Shown: positions 1-8,964, counted from the stretch's first letter. The stretch: 64,000 nt of DNA from Algoriphagus sp. NG3 (GCF_034119865.1 NZ_CP139421.1:4318501-4382500); one strand, 5' to 3'. A program made the numbers and translations. Notes: generated from the letters alone by a model not told the origin.

Positions 1-1
1 A

Positions 2-757
2 GACTCTATGCGTGAGGCCGCAGCTATAGTAGAAGAAGCCAATCCCGATATTCTGGATATTAACTACGGCTGCCCTGTAAACAAGGTGGCCTGTAAAGGT
101 GCCGGCGCCGGGATCCTATTGGACATTGATAAAATGGTGTCCATGACGGCTGAGATCGTGAAAGCCGTAAATATCCCAGTGACGGTGAAGACCAGACTGG
201 GATGGGACAATGACACCATCCGGATTGTAGAAGTAGCGGAGCGTCTCCAAGACGTGGGGATTCAGGCTATCAGCATTCACGCCCGCACACGTAAGCAGAT
301 GTACAAAGGCGAGGCAGACTGGAGCTACCTCAATCAAGTCAAAGACAATCCCCGTTTACATATTCCGGTTTTCGGAAACGGAGATATCGATTCCCCAGAA
401 AAAGCCCAGGAATACAAGAATAAATACAATGTAGATGGCATGATGATCGGCAGGGCATCCATAGGTTACCCTTGGATTTTCAACGAAATCAAACATTTCT
501 TAGCCACAGGCGAAAAGCTTGCCGCCCCAAGTTTGGATGAACGGATTGCTGTCGCAAAAAAACACCTGGACTTCTCTGTAGAATGGAAAGGCCCTAAGCT
601 GGGAATCCTGGAAATGAGGAGACACTACACTAATTACTTCCGAGGTATGCCGAATTTCAAGCAATATCGCACCGAAATGGTAACTGCCGAGACTTATGAG
701 CAGGTCTGCGAGATTTTGGAGCAGGTGTCTGATGTATATGCGGATCACGTCTTTTAG
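2..757 (+). CDS. dusB: tRNA-dihydrouridine synthase, 5' truncated by window edge
   Basis: This is the C-terminal part of a flavin-dependent tRNA-dihydrouridine synthase of the DusB/Nif3-R3 type, which reduces specific uridines in the tRNA D-loop. The visible part starts inside the TIM barrel. It contains the family signature NYGCPVNKVACKGAGAG with the catalytic cysteine, then VTVKTRLGWD, the HARTRKQMYKG segment and the FMN-phosphate region GNGDI...GMMIGRASIGYPWIF. It ends with the helical tRNA-binding domain (EMRRHYTNYFRGMPNFKQYR). About 80 residues are probably missing upstream of the window. The reading frame is open at the left edge, so the ATG at 8 is internal. A strong hairpin terminator follows 19 bases after the stop. 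DusB versus another Dus paralogue is a family-level judgement; the enzyme class is secure. Confidence 0.95.
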   Translation, partial: DSMREAAAIVEEANPDILDINYGCPVNKVACKGAGAGILLDIDKMVSMTAEIVKAVNIPVTVKTRLGWDNDTIRIVEVAERLQDVGIQAISIHARTRKQMYKGEADWSYLNQVKDNPRLHIPVFGNGDIDSPEKAQEYKNKYNVDGMMIGRASIGYPWIFNEIKHFLATGEKLAAPSLDERIAVAKKHLDFSVEWKGPKLGILEMRRHYTNYFRGMPNFKQYRTEMVTAETYEQVCEILEQVSDVYADHVF

Positions 758-1101
758 AAAATAGAGCTAAAAGTTGAAAGGTGGTAAAGTTGGAAGGTAA
801 TATTCGGCTTTACCACCTTTTTCGTATTGGGGGTTGCAAAACAATCAAATTTAAAATTAAAAAACTAGACCACTGCTTTGACCACAGACATCGCTTAAAA
901 AGAGAACCCAAGGAAAAGATACTACTTCAAGACTTAGGCAGTTCTATTTTGGGGAATTCAAAGTCTATATCCCTAAAAACTTTCATAGTTGAGTCGCTTT
1001 TTAGGGTTATGGCCACAATAACTTTTTATAAATGTGGCAAAGCTGGAAGGTAAATCCCAACTTTACCACTTTCCAACACCACCACTTTTCTACTTGAATA
1101 A
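758..1101. other. Intergenic spacer, dusB to EamA exporter
   Basis: This 344-base spacer holds the dusB terminator and a second, imperfect copy of the same inverted repeat at about 1034-1068 just before the exporter gene. A 90-codon open frame here has the composition of random AT-rich sequence and I do not consider it a gene. No clear TAnnTTTG promoter was picked out. Confidence 0.6.
777..822 (+). terminator. Rho-independent terminator of dusB
   Basis: A perfect 13-bp stem (AAAGGTGGTAAAG at 777-789 pairing with CTTTACCACCTTT at 808-820) runs into a short T-run. The arms belong to the GTGGTAAAG inverted-repeat family also seen at 1034-1068 and 15089-15153, so it may be a mobile intergenic repeat doing duty as a terminator. 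Confidence 0.75.
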
Positions 1102-2013
1102 ATGTCAACTACCACCAACGACAGTAACTTAAAAAACTGGGGGCTCCTCCTTCTTCTTTCCCTGATCTGGGGCAGTTCATTTATCCTGATCAAAAGAGGT
1201 CTGGAAGTATTTTCCCCGGGAGAAGTAGGCGCATATAGAATTGTGGCTGCAGCTACTTTTCTTCTACCGCTGTCCATTCACCGGGTCAAAAACCTGGACA
1301 AAACCCAGATCAAAAATCTGATCATTGTAGGGCTTGTTGGCAGTTTTATCCCCGCGTTTCTCTTTGCAAAAGCCCAGACACAACTAAGCAGTTCACTAAC
1401 TGGAGTATTGAATGCCCTGACTCCTCTGTCAGTAGTAGTTATTGGTGCCTTATTTTACCATTCCAAAATCACCAGAAGAAATGGGATAGGCCTTGCCATT
1501 GCATTTATCGGGGTATTTATATTGGTGACTGTCAAAGAAGGTAGTGGATTCGGTGCTTTTGATGATATCAACTCCCATGCATTCTACGTGATTTTGGCCT
1601 GTATCTGCTATGGATTCAACCTGAATATAATCAAGTACAAATTCGTAAAACTTAAGCCTATAGAAATCACCGCTATCTCTCTTCTCATGGTTTTGCCGAT
1701 GGCATTGATCTACCTGATGGCAGGCACACAGTTTTCATATAAAGTAGTAAACTTGGATGGGGCTTTGCCTGCCTTAGGATACCTCACGCTACTTGGTGTA
1801 CTTGGGACAGCTATCGCTTTGATTATTTTCAATGTGATGGTGAAGACTGCCACCCCGGTATTTGCAGCATCTGTTACTTACATCATTCCCATCGTAGCTA
1901 TATTTTGGGGCGTTTTGGATGGGGAAGTTTTGCTTCTCGGGCACTATATTGGGATAGTTGCTGTGATCATAGGAGTATGGGTGGGAAACAGAAAAAAGGT
2001 AATCCAATCCTAA
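1102..2013 (+). CDS. EamA/DMT-family transporter
   Basis: This is an inner-membrane transporter of the drug/metabolite superfamily (EamA, formerly DUF6) that usually exports metabolites or amino acids; the substrate cannot be read from sequence. The 303 residues show the standard layout of ten hydrophobic segments in two five-helix EamA repeats. The first begins near residue 10 (LLLLLSLIWGSSFILIKRGLEVFSP compresses the typical WGSSF...K motif) and the second near residue 155. The segment GVLNALTPLSVVVIGALFY matches the end of the first repeat. It stands alone on the plus strand, preceded by a palindromic repeat. Its stop overlaps by a few bases the end of a possible convergent small ORF. Length and topology are normal for the family. 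Confidence 0.9.
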   Translation: MSTTTNDSNLKNWGLLLLLSLIWGSSFILIKRGLEVFSPGEVGAYRIVAAATFLLPLSIHRVKNLDKTQIKNLIIVGLVGSFIPAFLFAKAQTQLSSSLTGVLNALTPLSVVVIGALFYHSKITRRNGIGLAIAFIGVFILVTVKEGSGFGAFDDINSHAFYVILACICYGFNLNIIKYKFVKLKPIEITAISLLMVLPMALIYLMAGTQFSYKVVNLDGALPALGYLTLLGVLGTAIALIIFNVMVKTATPVFAASVTYIIPIVAIFWGVLDGEVLLLGHYIGIVAVIIGVWVGNRKKVIQS

Positions 2014-2192
2014 TTTTCTGATAAAAAGTTTTTCTTCTCCTTTTTACTCATTTCAGCCGTTACTATTTCATTAGGGAAAACCACTTCCACTTTGTGTGGA
2101 TCGGAAAAATCAGATTTCCCTTCCTTGGAAATGAATTTCATAGATGCTTGATGATATCTTAGCTTTCCCTGCTCTGCTTTCACGGGCTTCAT
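2010..2192 (-). CDS. Possible 60-residue hypothetical protein
   Basis: This small open frame begins five bases after the DUF3810 gene stop in the same direction. It ends overlapping the EamA gene stop on the other strand by four bases. The product is lysine- and glutamate-rich with balanced composition (for example KVEVVFPNEIVTAEMSKKEKK), unlike the cysteine/arginine/serine-rich products of chance frames nearby. It has no signal peptide or transmembrane segment and I do not recognise the family. Translational coupling to the upstream gene is plausible. It could equally be a chance frame; conservation in relatives would settle this. Confidence 0.45.
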   Translation of the reverse strand: MKPVKAEQGKLRYHQASMKFISKEGKSDFSDPHKVEVVFPNEIVTAEMSKKEKKNFLSEN

Positions 2193-2197
2193 ATTCC

Positions 2198-3271
2198 TTA
2201 AAAGTTTTTCATCCTTTCCCTCCAGGCAAATGCCAACTTCGGCAATTCCTGGTAACTGTTGACTCCAGCTTTTACGCCTTGTGTTTTCAGGAACACATCA
2301 TTGGTCTTACGGCTCAGCTCCAGAGAATATGCCTTGATTGCCTCGCTGGCTTTTCTGATAGAGATCATATCATTTCGGATACCTCTATCCAGTGTTTTTA
2401 CCCATTCCCTATATTCATCTGGAGCCATTCTGTAATAATCCGAAAGCTGGTAATTCAACAATCTCAACTGCCCCGAGTAGCGCAGAAGAGGATCATCTGA
2501 ATTAGTACAGATCACCCAGGCTATAAAATTAGCCTCACCCTCATCAGTCACTCCATAGCTATGGGCCATCTCATGGGCAACCGTAAAAGGTTTCTCCAGA
2601 GCATGCAGAGAAGGGTCTATATAGCTCTCTCCGGTAAAAGGAAAATAGATCCCCAAAATCCCCATCTTCCGCATAAAGCCCGAGGGAGGAAACTGTTTGG
2701 TTCTAGGTCTTCCTGTGAAATTCAAACCCAACATATTTAGATTGTCAGCAATATTTGATCTCACGAGTTTTTCCAAGTCAGGATAGGGCATTATTTCTTC
2801 TATGGCCGCGGTATCCCGTGTGACGGCATTTCTGTATTGCTGAGCCAGACGATACGTAATTTGCACCTCACTTTTCACCTGTTCCAAATTCATAGCCTTG
2901 GGCTGAAGCCCCAGCTGCTGCACAATTGGTGTACGCTGGTAATTGAATCCCCAAAGCACCAAGAAAAAAAACACCAATGCACCTAAGCCATTTGCCAAGG
3001 CCCGAAAAGAATACAGCACCCTGCTTTTCCACCCTGTCTTTTGGCTAACCCTCCAAAAATAAATTCCAATGATCAGTAATACAGAAGCTATAAACAAATA
3101 AACGCTGGGAAAAGGCAATCTTCCCAGCGTAATATCTATGACATTCCGGATACCCGGAAAGAATTTTCTTGAATATATAGTGTCAGTTGCTTCAGGGTTT
3201 TGAGCAGCCAAATAGCGTATCCCCAAAGCAATAACTCCAAGAATCGCCCAGGACCAGTCTCTCTTACCCAT
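2198..3271 (-). CDS. DUF3810 family membrane protein with HExxH motif
   Basis: The product is a 357-residue protein of the DUF3810 family, common in Bacteroidota. Three hydrophobic segments occupy roughly the first 110 residues (WSWAILGVIALGIRYLAA, VYLFIASVLLIIGIYFW, GLGALVFFFLVLWGF). A large soluble domain follows. It contains FTVAHEMAHSYGVTDEGEANFIAW around residues 230-255, a zincin-type HExxH with a downstream glutamate. This suggests a zinc metallopeptidase, but the family's substrate is not known to me, so enzymatic activity is inference. It lies 9 bases downstream of nfuA in the same direction and may be co-transcribed with it. Length is normal and the start at 3271 puts the first membrane segment at the N terminus. 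Confidence 0.85.
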   Translation of the reverse strand: MGKRDWSWAILGVIALGIRYLAAQNPEATDTIYSRKFFPGIRNVIDITLGRLPFPSVYLFIASVLLIIGIYFWRVSQKTGWKSRVLYSFRALANGLGALVFFFLVLWGFNYQRTPIVQQLGLQPKAMNLEQVKSEVQITYRLAQQYRNAVTRDTAAIEEIMPYPDLEKLVRSNIADNLNMLGLNFTGRPRTKQFPPSGFMRKMGILGIYFPFTGESYIDPSLHALEKPFTVAHEMAHSYGVTDEGEANFIAWVICTNSDDPLLRYSGQLRLLNYQLSDYYRMAPDEYREWVKTLDRGIRNDMISIRKASEAIKAYSLELSRKTNDVFLKTQGVKAGVNSYQELPKLAFAWRERMKNF

Positions 3272-3280
3272 ACAATCAGC

Positions 3281-3862
3281 TTATACTCCCTCTGCCACTA
3301 CTTCCTTCACTTCTGGAAGCATTCTGGTCAGAAGATTCTGGATACCTGCTTTCAAAGTCACTGTACTGGAAGGGCAACCGGAGCATGAGCCCTGAAGCTG
3401 CACTTTCACCACACCTTCATGAAAGGAATGAAACACTATTGCTCCACCATCTTGCTCTACGGCAGGACGGATATATTCATCAAGAATCCCTTTGATTTTT
3501 TTCACTACTTCAGAATCATTTTCATCAAAAAGAGGATCCTTATCGAAACCTACCGGAACCGGTGCTTTGCCAGCTTCCAAATATTGCTTGATATGATCAC
3601 GTACGACACCTTGGATCTCAGACCACTCTACGTCTTCAGACTTAGTAACCGTCACAAAATTGGAAGCGATGAATACCCGCTCCACTGCCGCAAAGTTAAA
3701 TAGTTCCTGAGCTAATGGGCTGATCTTGGCACCCTCAGCATCCGGAAAATCAAAACTTACCCCCTCATCCACCAACATAAAGTTAGCAACAAATTTCAGG
3801 GAATTTGGATTAGGATTGGCCTCCATATAGAGGTGAACAGGTCTTGCTTGAGCTTGTAGCAT
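3281..3862 (-). CDS. nfuA: NifU-family iron-sulfur scaffold protein
   Basis: This is an Fe-S cluster carrier of the Nfu type that accepts assembled 4Fe-4S clusters and passes them to apoenzymes. The 193 residues comprise an N-terminal Nfu_N domain (ANPNPNSLKFVANFML from about residue 15, through VFIASNFVTVTK) and a C-terminal NifU domain from about residue 115. The latter carries the cluster-binding CxxC in VQLQGSCSGCPSSTVTLK followed by IQNLLTRMLPEV. Both halves are intact and of usual length. Position upstream of the DUF3810 gene suggests a two-gene transcript. A 9-bp inverted repeat with a 15-base spacer (CCGAATTGC at 3889-3897, GCAATTCGG at 3913-3921) lies about 27 bases upstream of the start and could be a regulatory site, though no regulator is adjacent. 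Confidence 0.93.
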   Translation of the reverse strand: MLQAQARPVHLYMEANPNPNSLKFVANFMLVDEGVSFDFPDAEGAKISPLAQELFNFAAVERVFIASNFVTVTKSEDVEWSEIQGVVRDHIKQYLEAGKAPVPVGFDKDPLFDENDSEVVKKIKGILDEYIRPAVEQDGGAIVFHSFHEGVVKVQLQGSCSGCPSSTVTLKAGIQNLLTRMLPEVKEVVAEGV

Positions 3863-4179
3863 GGTAATCTTGATTTTTGTTTAGAAAACCGAATTGCAGA
3901 AATTAAGTTCCAGCAATTCGGAAATTCATTTCGAAGTTGATATAGGAAATAGAAATCTGCACGCATGGGAGCATCTCAGTCCCTTGAGTTCTGATGTATA
4001 GCAAAAATCAGGATTTTGCCCCCATTTCTAAATAAAACTCGTGTAGAATTAACCAAAACCTGTCAGGTTTCAACAATCTATTTTTGATATTAAAACGGGT
4101 TTTTAAGGTACTAATAGCAAAACCAGACAGGTTTATCCGCCACTTTTTACACTAAAGAGCCTGGGTAAGCCTGTAGAAT
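3863..4179. other. Intergenic spacer with two palindromes
   Basis: The spacer separates the nfuA promoter side from the 3' end of the ThuA gene. It holds an inverted repeat at 3889-3921 and a 15-base palindrome, AAACCTGTCAGGTTT, at 4056-4070. A partial copy (ACAGGTTT) lies near 4128. No coding potential is apparent. Confidence 0.6.
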
Positions 4180-4914
4180 TTATTTGAACGGATGACCGGT
4201 AGCCGCATACCAGATTCCTCCATACACATGTTTTAAGAAAACCGGATCTTCCCAGGCAGCTTCCACATGACCTAGTGCGGTATAGAATACCCTTCCTCCA
4301 TCAAATTCATGGTACCATGCCATAGGATGATTATCACCATTCCCTTTGGCTACTTTGTAGGTACTTTCATCGGCTTTGATCAGCACTTTGATGTCTGGGT
4401 TGATATCCTTAAACTCATACAATTCATCTGTGAACATCCAGTTTTTTGGCAGGTGCCAGGTAGATGGATGATTTTGATCTACTACTTCGAGCCGCAAAGT
4501 CTGCTGTGCAGGATGTGACAAAAAGTATGCACCTATCATTTTATTGTACCATGGCCATTCATACTCGGTATCTGTAGCAGAGTGAATACCGACCACACCT
4601 TTTCCGCTTTGGACAAAGCGCTGAAAAGCTGCTTTCTGCTCATCATTAAAAATGGTACCGGTCGTGGTAGTCAATATAACCACATCGTATTTGGCAAGTT
4701 TTTCATCTGTAAATTCGCTTGCATCTTCGGTGGTATAAACGCTGAAGACCTCAGTTTTCCCCATTTTCTTTAGAGCAGCTACTGCCTCAGGAATAGATTG
4801 ATGGCGAAAACCTGCCGTTTTACTGAAAACCAAAGCTTTAAATTGCTGTGCGGGAGCAATCAGAATCACACTGAAGATAAGCCCTAAGGCCAGAATAGTA
4901 CGTTTTAAGTTCAT
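4180..4914 (-). CDS. Secreted ThuA-domain protein
   Basis: This is a periplasmic protein of the ThuA family, a glutamine-amidotransferase-like (class I GATase) fold linked to trehalose and other sugar utilisation in many bacteria. I chose the ATG at 4914 because it gives a clean signal peptide (MNLKRTILALGLIFSVILIAPAQ). The longer frame from a GTG at 4983 would bury it behind 23 polar residues. The mature part has FKALVFSKTAGFRHQSIPEAV, a region DVVILTTTTGTIF and GVVGIHSATDTEYEWPWYNK, then a C-terminal WYHEFDGGRVFYTALGH motif, all typical of ThuA. Length (244 residues) is normal. It is the last gene in a run with the VanX-like and SDR genes. The precise substrate is unknown. Confidence 0.88.
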   Translation of the reverse strand: MNLKRTILALGLIFSVILIAPAQQFKALVFSKTAGFRHQSIPEAVAALKKMGKTEVFSVYTTEDASEFTDEKLAKYDVVILTTTTGTIFNDEQKAAFQRFVQSGKGVVGIHSATDTEYEWPWYNKMIGAYFLSHPAQQTLRLEVVDQNHPSTWHLPKNWMFTDELYEFKDINPDIKVLIKADESTYKVAKGNGDNHPMAWYHEFDGGRVFYTALGHVEAAWEDPVFLKHVYGGIWYAATGHPFK

Positions 4915-4979
4915 AGGTTTGAGGTGTTGGGTTTTATTACTTATTGAAAATTGAATACTGTCGTCTTGAAATGGATTTG

Positions 4980-5735
4980 TCACTTGATGATTTCAAACTT
5001 TTCCCCGGCTTCTTTCCTACTGTAGGCATTGAAGTGCCACCATTCAGAACCTATCCCGCTAAATCCATTGCCAGTCATGACTTTCCGCAGAATATCCCGA
5101 TTGGCAATTTGTGTTTGGTTTAATTTCCCTTCTGCAAGCATTTGCTTTTCACGGTCTGGATATGCTAGATAGCCAAAATAATCATAAGCTGTACCCATAT
5201 CCAACGTCGTATCAGCTTTTATATCATATATAGTCAGATCTACTGCTACGCCATAATTATGCAAACCACCTTTCTTGGGATCTGCGACATACAGAGGCTT
5301 GATACTGTCAGGTTTGTCCAGAACATCCCATAAAATCTGCTGCACACTCAACGGACGGACTCCGTCATATACCAACAAGCTATAATCGGGATGCATCCCT
5401 TGTAGCATTTCTTGGGCATTTTTCAATCTTTCCGCTACTTCAGGCTGAAGGTAAGCCTTAGTCAGGTCACCATAAACATCCTCACCAAAGAAATTATCAG
5501 TGGTAGAATACTTTAGCTCCACCAGTATTCCAGGAATCACCTCTTCCACATCCACCAATCCCTGGGCGATCAATTTTTCCTCCAACTCAGGTTTTTTCGC
5601 TTCCAGCTCCACTTCTTTTATCGGATCCAGAACTTTCCGCTGCTGCTCAGTAAAGATTTCCTGATCACTCTTCTGTGCTGTACCACAGGCAGCCAGAAGT
5701 AAGAATAACGGTAAATAGAACTTGTTCTCTATCAT
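4980..5735 (-). CDS. VanX-type D-Ala-D-Ala dipeptidase lipoprotein (M15D)
   Basis: This is a zinc metallopeptidase of family M15, related to VanX/DdpX, that hydrolyses D-alanyl-D-alanine or similar peptidoglycan dipeptides in the periplasm. The N terminus is a lipoprotein signal (LPLFLLLAACGTAQ, cysteine 17), so it is probably membrane-anchored. Zinc and catalytic motifs are visible: GGLHNYGVAVDLTIYD (first His and Asp ligands) and GSEWWHFNAYS (Glu base and His ligand). LLVYDGVRPLSVQQ carries the expected arginine. The gene overlaps the upstream SDR stop by four bases (ATGA), implying translational coupling. In non-pathogens such enzymes are generally cell-wall turnover enzymes. Nothing nearby suggests a vancomycin-resistance cluster. 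Confidence 0.9.
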   Translation of the reverse strand: MIENKFYLPLFLLLAACGTAQKSDQEIFTEQQRKVLDPIKEVELEAKKPELEEKLIAQGLVDVEEVIPGILVELKYSTTDNFFGEDVYGDLTKAYLQPEVAERLKNAQEMLQGMHPDYSLLVYDGVRPLSVQQILWDVLDKPDSIKPLYVADPKKGGLHNYGVAVDLTIYDIKADTTLDMGTAYDYFGYLAYPDREKQMLAEGKLNQTQIANRDILRKVMTGNGFSGIGSEWWHFNAYSRKEAGEKFEIIK

Positions 5736-6490
5736 TTGTTTCGCTTTACGATAGTAGCTGAAGCCTGAGCTGTGGGCAGTACCACCACATCGGCAATAGT
5801 CACATGCGGAGGCCTAGTTACGGCAAACTCCACGATATCCGCAATATCCTGAGCGACCAATGGCTCCATTCCTTGATAAACCGTATCTGCACGTGCATCA
5901 TCACCTTTGAAGCGAACAACGGAAAATTCGGTTTCTACCAATCCCGGATGAATAGCCACCACTCTGATTCCATAAGGATTCAGGTCTATTCTCATTCCTT
6001 TGGTGATGGCATCTACTGCATGCTTGCTCCCGCAGTATACGCTGCCGTTGGGATAGACTTCCTTTCCTGCTATGGAACCGATGTTGATGATCATTCCAGA
6101 CTTTCTTTGGGTCATTCCTGGAATTATAGCTCTGGAAACATATAAAAGTCCCTTCACATTGATATCCATCATGGCATCCCAATCATCCAGATCAGCGGAT
6201 TGTACGGGATCCATCCCGTGGGCATTTCCCGCATTGTTGATCAGTACATCTATGGCTTTCCACTTTTCAGGAAGGTTGTCTAGGATTTCCTTTACTTTTT
6301 CCCGATCACGCACATCAAATATCAAGGGTAAAAAATCAACTCCTTTGGGTAGTTCAGATTTCAGTTCCTCTAGCCGGTTTCCGCGTCTTCCCGTGGCGAT
6401 GATATCAAAACCTATCTTGGCAAGGGTGATGGCGGCAGCTTTACCGATTCCTGATGTTGCTCCGGTGATTAGGGCGATTTTGTTTTTCAT
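5732..6490 (-). CDS. Short-chain dehydrogenase/reductase, YdfG-like
   Basis: This is a classical SDR oxidoreductase of 252 residues. The Rossmann glycine motif is TGATSGIGKAAA at the N terminus, followed by NNAGNA, the catalytic serine in INIGSIAGKE and YCGSKHAVDA (YxxxK). The segment RIDLNPYGIRVVAIHPGLVETEFS and the overall order match YdfG/3-hydroxy acid dehydrogenases, which oxidise serine and 3-hydroxy acids with NADP+. The substrate here remains inference. I start at the ATG at 6490, directly before KNKIALITGA. The ten-residue extension in the longer frame has no family counterpart. It is first in a coupled pair with the dipeptidase gene. All catalytic residues are present. Confidence 0.92.
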   Translation of the reverse strand: MKNKIALITGATSGIGKAAAITLAKIGFDIIATGRRGNRLEELKSELPKGVDFLPLIFDVRDREKVKEILDNLPEKWKAIDVLINNAGNAHGMDPVQSADLDDWDAMMDINVKGLLYVSRAIIPGMTQRKSGMIINIGSIAGKEVYPNGSVYCGSKHAVDAITKGMRIDLNPYGIRVVAIHPGLVETEFSVVRFKGDDARADTVYQGMEPLVAQDIADIVEFAVTRPPHVTIADVVVLPTAQASATIVKRNK

Positions 6491-6705
6491 CCTGAAAGAT
6501 AAAAAATTATCAATGGACAATTTTCAATACTCAATGATCAGAAAAAATTCTAAGCGTTCAGACAGTTTAATCCACAGTTTTTCCAACATCATTCTTGGTC
6601 TTCTAATACTTGCAGGGCTTGTTGCGCTGATTATTAAAATCGGAATGCTAACTGCTGGGTTTGGTTAAAAACCTTCGCACCTTTCGACTTTTAAACCTCT
6701 AACCA

Positions 6706-7518
6706 CTACTGAAAATTCAGATAAAGCGTAATACTTTTTCTTTTCAGTGAAGAAATAGCATCCCGAAGCTCCGGCAAGGTGTTTTCTGCCTGATACGTAT
6801 TCATCATCCCATGAGAAAAGCGTATCTCCGGGGCAAACTTGAAGTATTTGAAGTAAATCTCAAGGCCCATACCAGCCTCAATAGAGACATCCTGGCCCGT
6901 CATCACAATATCGTCCACATTGGCTTCATCCTGGCTTTTGGTACGGAACTGATAGCTCCCTCCCCCGATGAAATACATGCGGGTATTGTTGAACCTAACC
7001 GAACGGTACTTGAAGAGTAAAGGTAATTCTACCATAGTGGCTTCTAAGCTATACACTTGCACTCCTCCGGCCACATACTCTTCAATATCAGGATTTGTCT
7101 GTATGAGCCTCTCATCTAGCTTATCGTAAAAATAAGTCACTTCTGTCTTATACTCATAGAAGCCCACCTTTGGGGTAAAAAGCAATTGTACTTGGTCATG
7201 AAACCTTAGAATACCGATAAATCCCAGCGAAAAACCCGGAGAAAACTGAGGCTGAACACTTCTGACGCGAGAAAAGGGATTCGTACTGTTAGCCGCCTGG
7301 TTCATAAACTCGTCGGTGTATTTCACACGGAGCGTACTGTTATGCGCAGCCAGAAAAAAACCATACGAAAGAGTACGGTTGTCCGATCCGGAAGTGGAAG
7401 TCAAGCCAAACATGCCCTGACCAAACGTTGGGATTACTGCCAAGAAAAACACTAAACCTAATAGGACTATTTTGTGCCTACGTAGATTGAGCTGATTCCA
7501 AATGTAAGTGGTTTGCAT
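6706..7518 (-). CDS. porT: Outer-membrane beta-barrel protein PorT, type IX secretion
   Basis: This is a PorT-family outer-membrane beta-barrel protein, required for type IX secretion of gliding and surface proteins in Bacteroidota. A cleavable signal ([19 protein letters not shown]) is followed by alternating beta-strand sequence ([49 protein letters not shown]). It ends in an aromatic C terminus (ITLYLNFQ), typical of outer-membrane proteins. Its place directly behind ubiE and beside engB is the conserved porT neighbourhood, which supports the name. The only usable start, the ATG at 7518, lies inside the ubiE gene, giving a 52-base overlap. No later ATG keeps the signal peptide. Length (270) is in the expected range. 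Confidence 0.85.
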   Translation of the reverse strand: MQTTYIWNQLNLRRHKIVLLGLVFFLAVIPTFGQGMFGLTSTSGSDNRTLSYGFFLAAHNSTLRVKYTDEFMNQAANSTNPFSRVRSVQPQFSPGFSLGFIGILRFHDQVQLLFTPKVGFYEYKTEVTYFYDKLDERLIQTNPDIEEYVAGGVQVYSLEATMVELPLLFKYRSVRFNNTRMYFIGGGSYQFRTKSQDEANVDDIVMTGQDVSIEAGMGLEIYFKYFKFAPEIRFSHGMMNTYQAENTLPELRDAISSLKRKSITLYLNFQ

Positions 7519-8189
7519 AGGTTGCTGGTGAATCCGACTTTGTTCATAATTCTCAGAAAATCCATTCCGTACGGAAAGGCCTCCACTGACTCAGGAAGAT
7601 AGGTATAAGCTGAATTGTCTTTAGATACAATCTTTCCGATCTGAGGCAAAATAGCTTTGGAATAAAATGCATAAGCTTGTTTCATCGGTGCTTTGGTCGG
7701 CTGGCTAAACTCCAATATCACCACTTTACCACCCGGCTTTAGCACCCGATACATATCTGCCAGTCCTTTTTCCAGATTCTCAAAGTTCCTGACACCAAAT
7801 GAAACGATGACCGCATCAAACTTATTATCTTCGAAAAGCAACCCTTCAGAATCACCAAGCTGGAGCTCAATTTTATCTTCCAGTCCTTTTTTCTTCATTT
7901 TCTTTCTGCCTTCCTCCAGCATTCCCTCGGAGATATCCACTCCGATGATCTTGTCAGGGTTCAATGATAGCGCTTCAATCGCAAAATCCCCTGTACCAGT
8001 GGCTATATCCAGAATCAGTCTGGGCTGATCATCTTTCAGATATTTAATTGCTTTTTTTCTCCAGCTGATATCAATTCCCATGCTGAGCACGTGATTGAGC
8101 AAATCATATTTGCCTGAAATGTTGTTGAACATTTCGGCTACTTGTTCTTTTTTGGAGTCTTGCTTGTCTTTGTAAGGAACTACGGCCAT
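7467..8189 (-). CDS. ubiE: Demethylmenaquinone methyltransferase
   Basis: This SAM-dependent methyltransferase carries out the last step of menaquinone synthesis (MenG; UbiE-type). The SAM motif is [16 protein letters not shown], with acidic [16 protein letters not shown], then [19 protein letters not shown] and the UbiE signature [26 protein letters not shown]. The C terminus ends [13 protein letters not shown], which closes the UbiE fold. I choose the ATG at 8189 (AVVPYKDK...). The longer frame adds 39 residues including a chance hydrophobic run and would run into the engB promoter. Length is 240, normal. It overlaps porT by 52 bases and is divergent from engB. Menaquinone is the usual respiratory quinone of this phylum. 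Confidence 0.95.
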   Translation of the reverse strand: MAVVPYKDKQDSKKEQVAEMFNNISGKYDLLNHVLSMGIDISWRKKAIKYLKDDQPRLILDIATGTGDFAIEALSLNPDKIIGVDISEGMLEEGRKKMKKKGLEDKIELQLGDSEGLLFEDNKFDAVIVSFGVRNFENLEKGLADMYRVLKPGGKVVILEFSQPTKAPMKQAYAFYSKAILPQIGKIVSKDNSAYTYLPESVEAFPYGMDFLRIMNKVGFTSNLCKPLTFGISSIYVGTK

Positions 8190-8287
8190 CAGAATTCTGT
8201 CTTTGAAAGAGCAATAATAGGGAAGAAACACGAGGAATGGAAAAATGTTACGTTTCGCTTTCATCCTGCCCTTTACGGATAATGTCT

Positions 8288-8295
8288 TACTTTTG
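8288..8295 (+). promoter_or_regulatory. Putative -7 box of the engB promoter
   Basis: TACTTTTG matches the Bacteroidota TAnnTTTG -7 consensus and ends 17 bases before the engB ATG, implying a very short leader. The -33 element is not a clean TTG at the expected spacing, so this rests on the -7 match and position. Confidence 0.5.
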
Positions 8296-8312
8296 CATCT
8301 AAACACCAGCAG

Positions 8313-8915
8313 ATGATCAATAAAGCCACCTTCGTAATCAGTAATTCCAACCCTGGAAATTGTCCAAAACCAGACCGCGCTGAGATCGCTTTTATAGGCA
8401 GATCAAATGTGGGCAAAAGCTCCTTGATCAATATGCTTGTCAATCAGAAAGGACTGGCGAAAACATCCCAAAAACCCGGAAAAACCCAGCTGATAAACCA
8501 TTTCTTGATCAATGATAAGTGGTACCTTGTCGATCTTCCTGGCTATGGCTTCGCCAAAGTCAACCTAAAAGTAAAACAGGGATGGGAAAGCATGATCACT
8601 ACCTACCTCACCAAGCGTGAAAACCTCTGTGGAGTATTTGTCTTGATAGACAGCCGATTAGAACCCCAGCAGATCGACCTGGAATTCTTACTCTGGTGTG
8701 GTTCCCAAGGAGTTCCTACGGCTTTGGTATTTACTAAAGCTGACAAGCAGTCCAAGGCAAAAACCGACCAGAATATCCGGAAGTTTTTAAACAAAACCCG
8801 GGAGATATTTGAAGAAGAACCTGATTACTTTGTCAGCAGTGCCGAAGCAGGTACTGGTAAAGCTGAACTGACACAGTTTATGGAAGAATTGGTAACAGAA
8901 TATGAAGCCGGGTAA
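8313..8915 (+). CDS. engB: Ribosome biogenesis GTPase YihA/YsxC/EngB
   Basis: This is a TRAFAC-class GTPase needed for large ribosomal subunit assembly. The G motifs are intact: G1 GRSNVGKSS (residues ~29-37), G2 [10 protein letters not shown]3 DLPGYGFA, G4 TKADK near residue 146, and the G5-like SSAEAGTGK near the C terminus. Length 200 is standard. It is transcribed away from ubiE/porT and followed after 49 bases by the DUF5606 gene, a common neighbour in this phylum. The assignment is secure. Confidence 0.96.
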   Translation: MINKATFVISNSNPGNCPKPDRAEIAFIGRSNVGKSSLINMLVNQKGLAKTSQKPGKTQLINHFLINDKWYLVDLPGYGFAKVNLKVKQGWESMITTYLTKRENLCGVFVLIDSRLEPQQIDLEFLLWCGSQGVPTALVFTKADKQSKAKTDQNIRKFLNKTREIFEEEPDYFVSSAEAGTGKAELTQFMEELVTEYEAG

Positions 8916-8964
8916 ATCATTAAATTGATAATCCTATATTTGCAGCCTCGAAAAAACAAACCAA

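Noticed and set aside
781..1053. 90-codon plus-strand open frame
   Set aside because: It starts inside a terminator hairpin, has no family resemblance and shows the composition of AT-rich intergenic DNA.
4980..5735. Vancomycin-resistance VanX
   Set aside because: No VanH/VanA/VanRS neighbours; lone lipoprotein M15 dipeptidases are common in this phylum.
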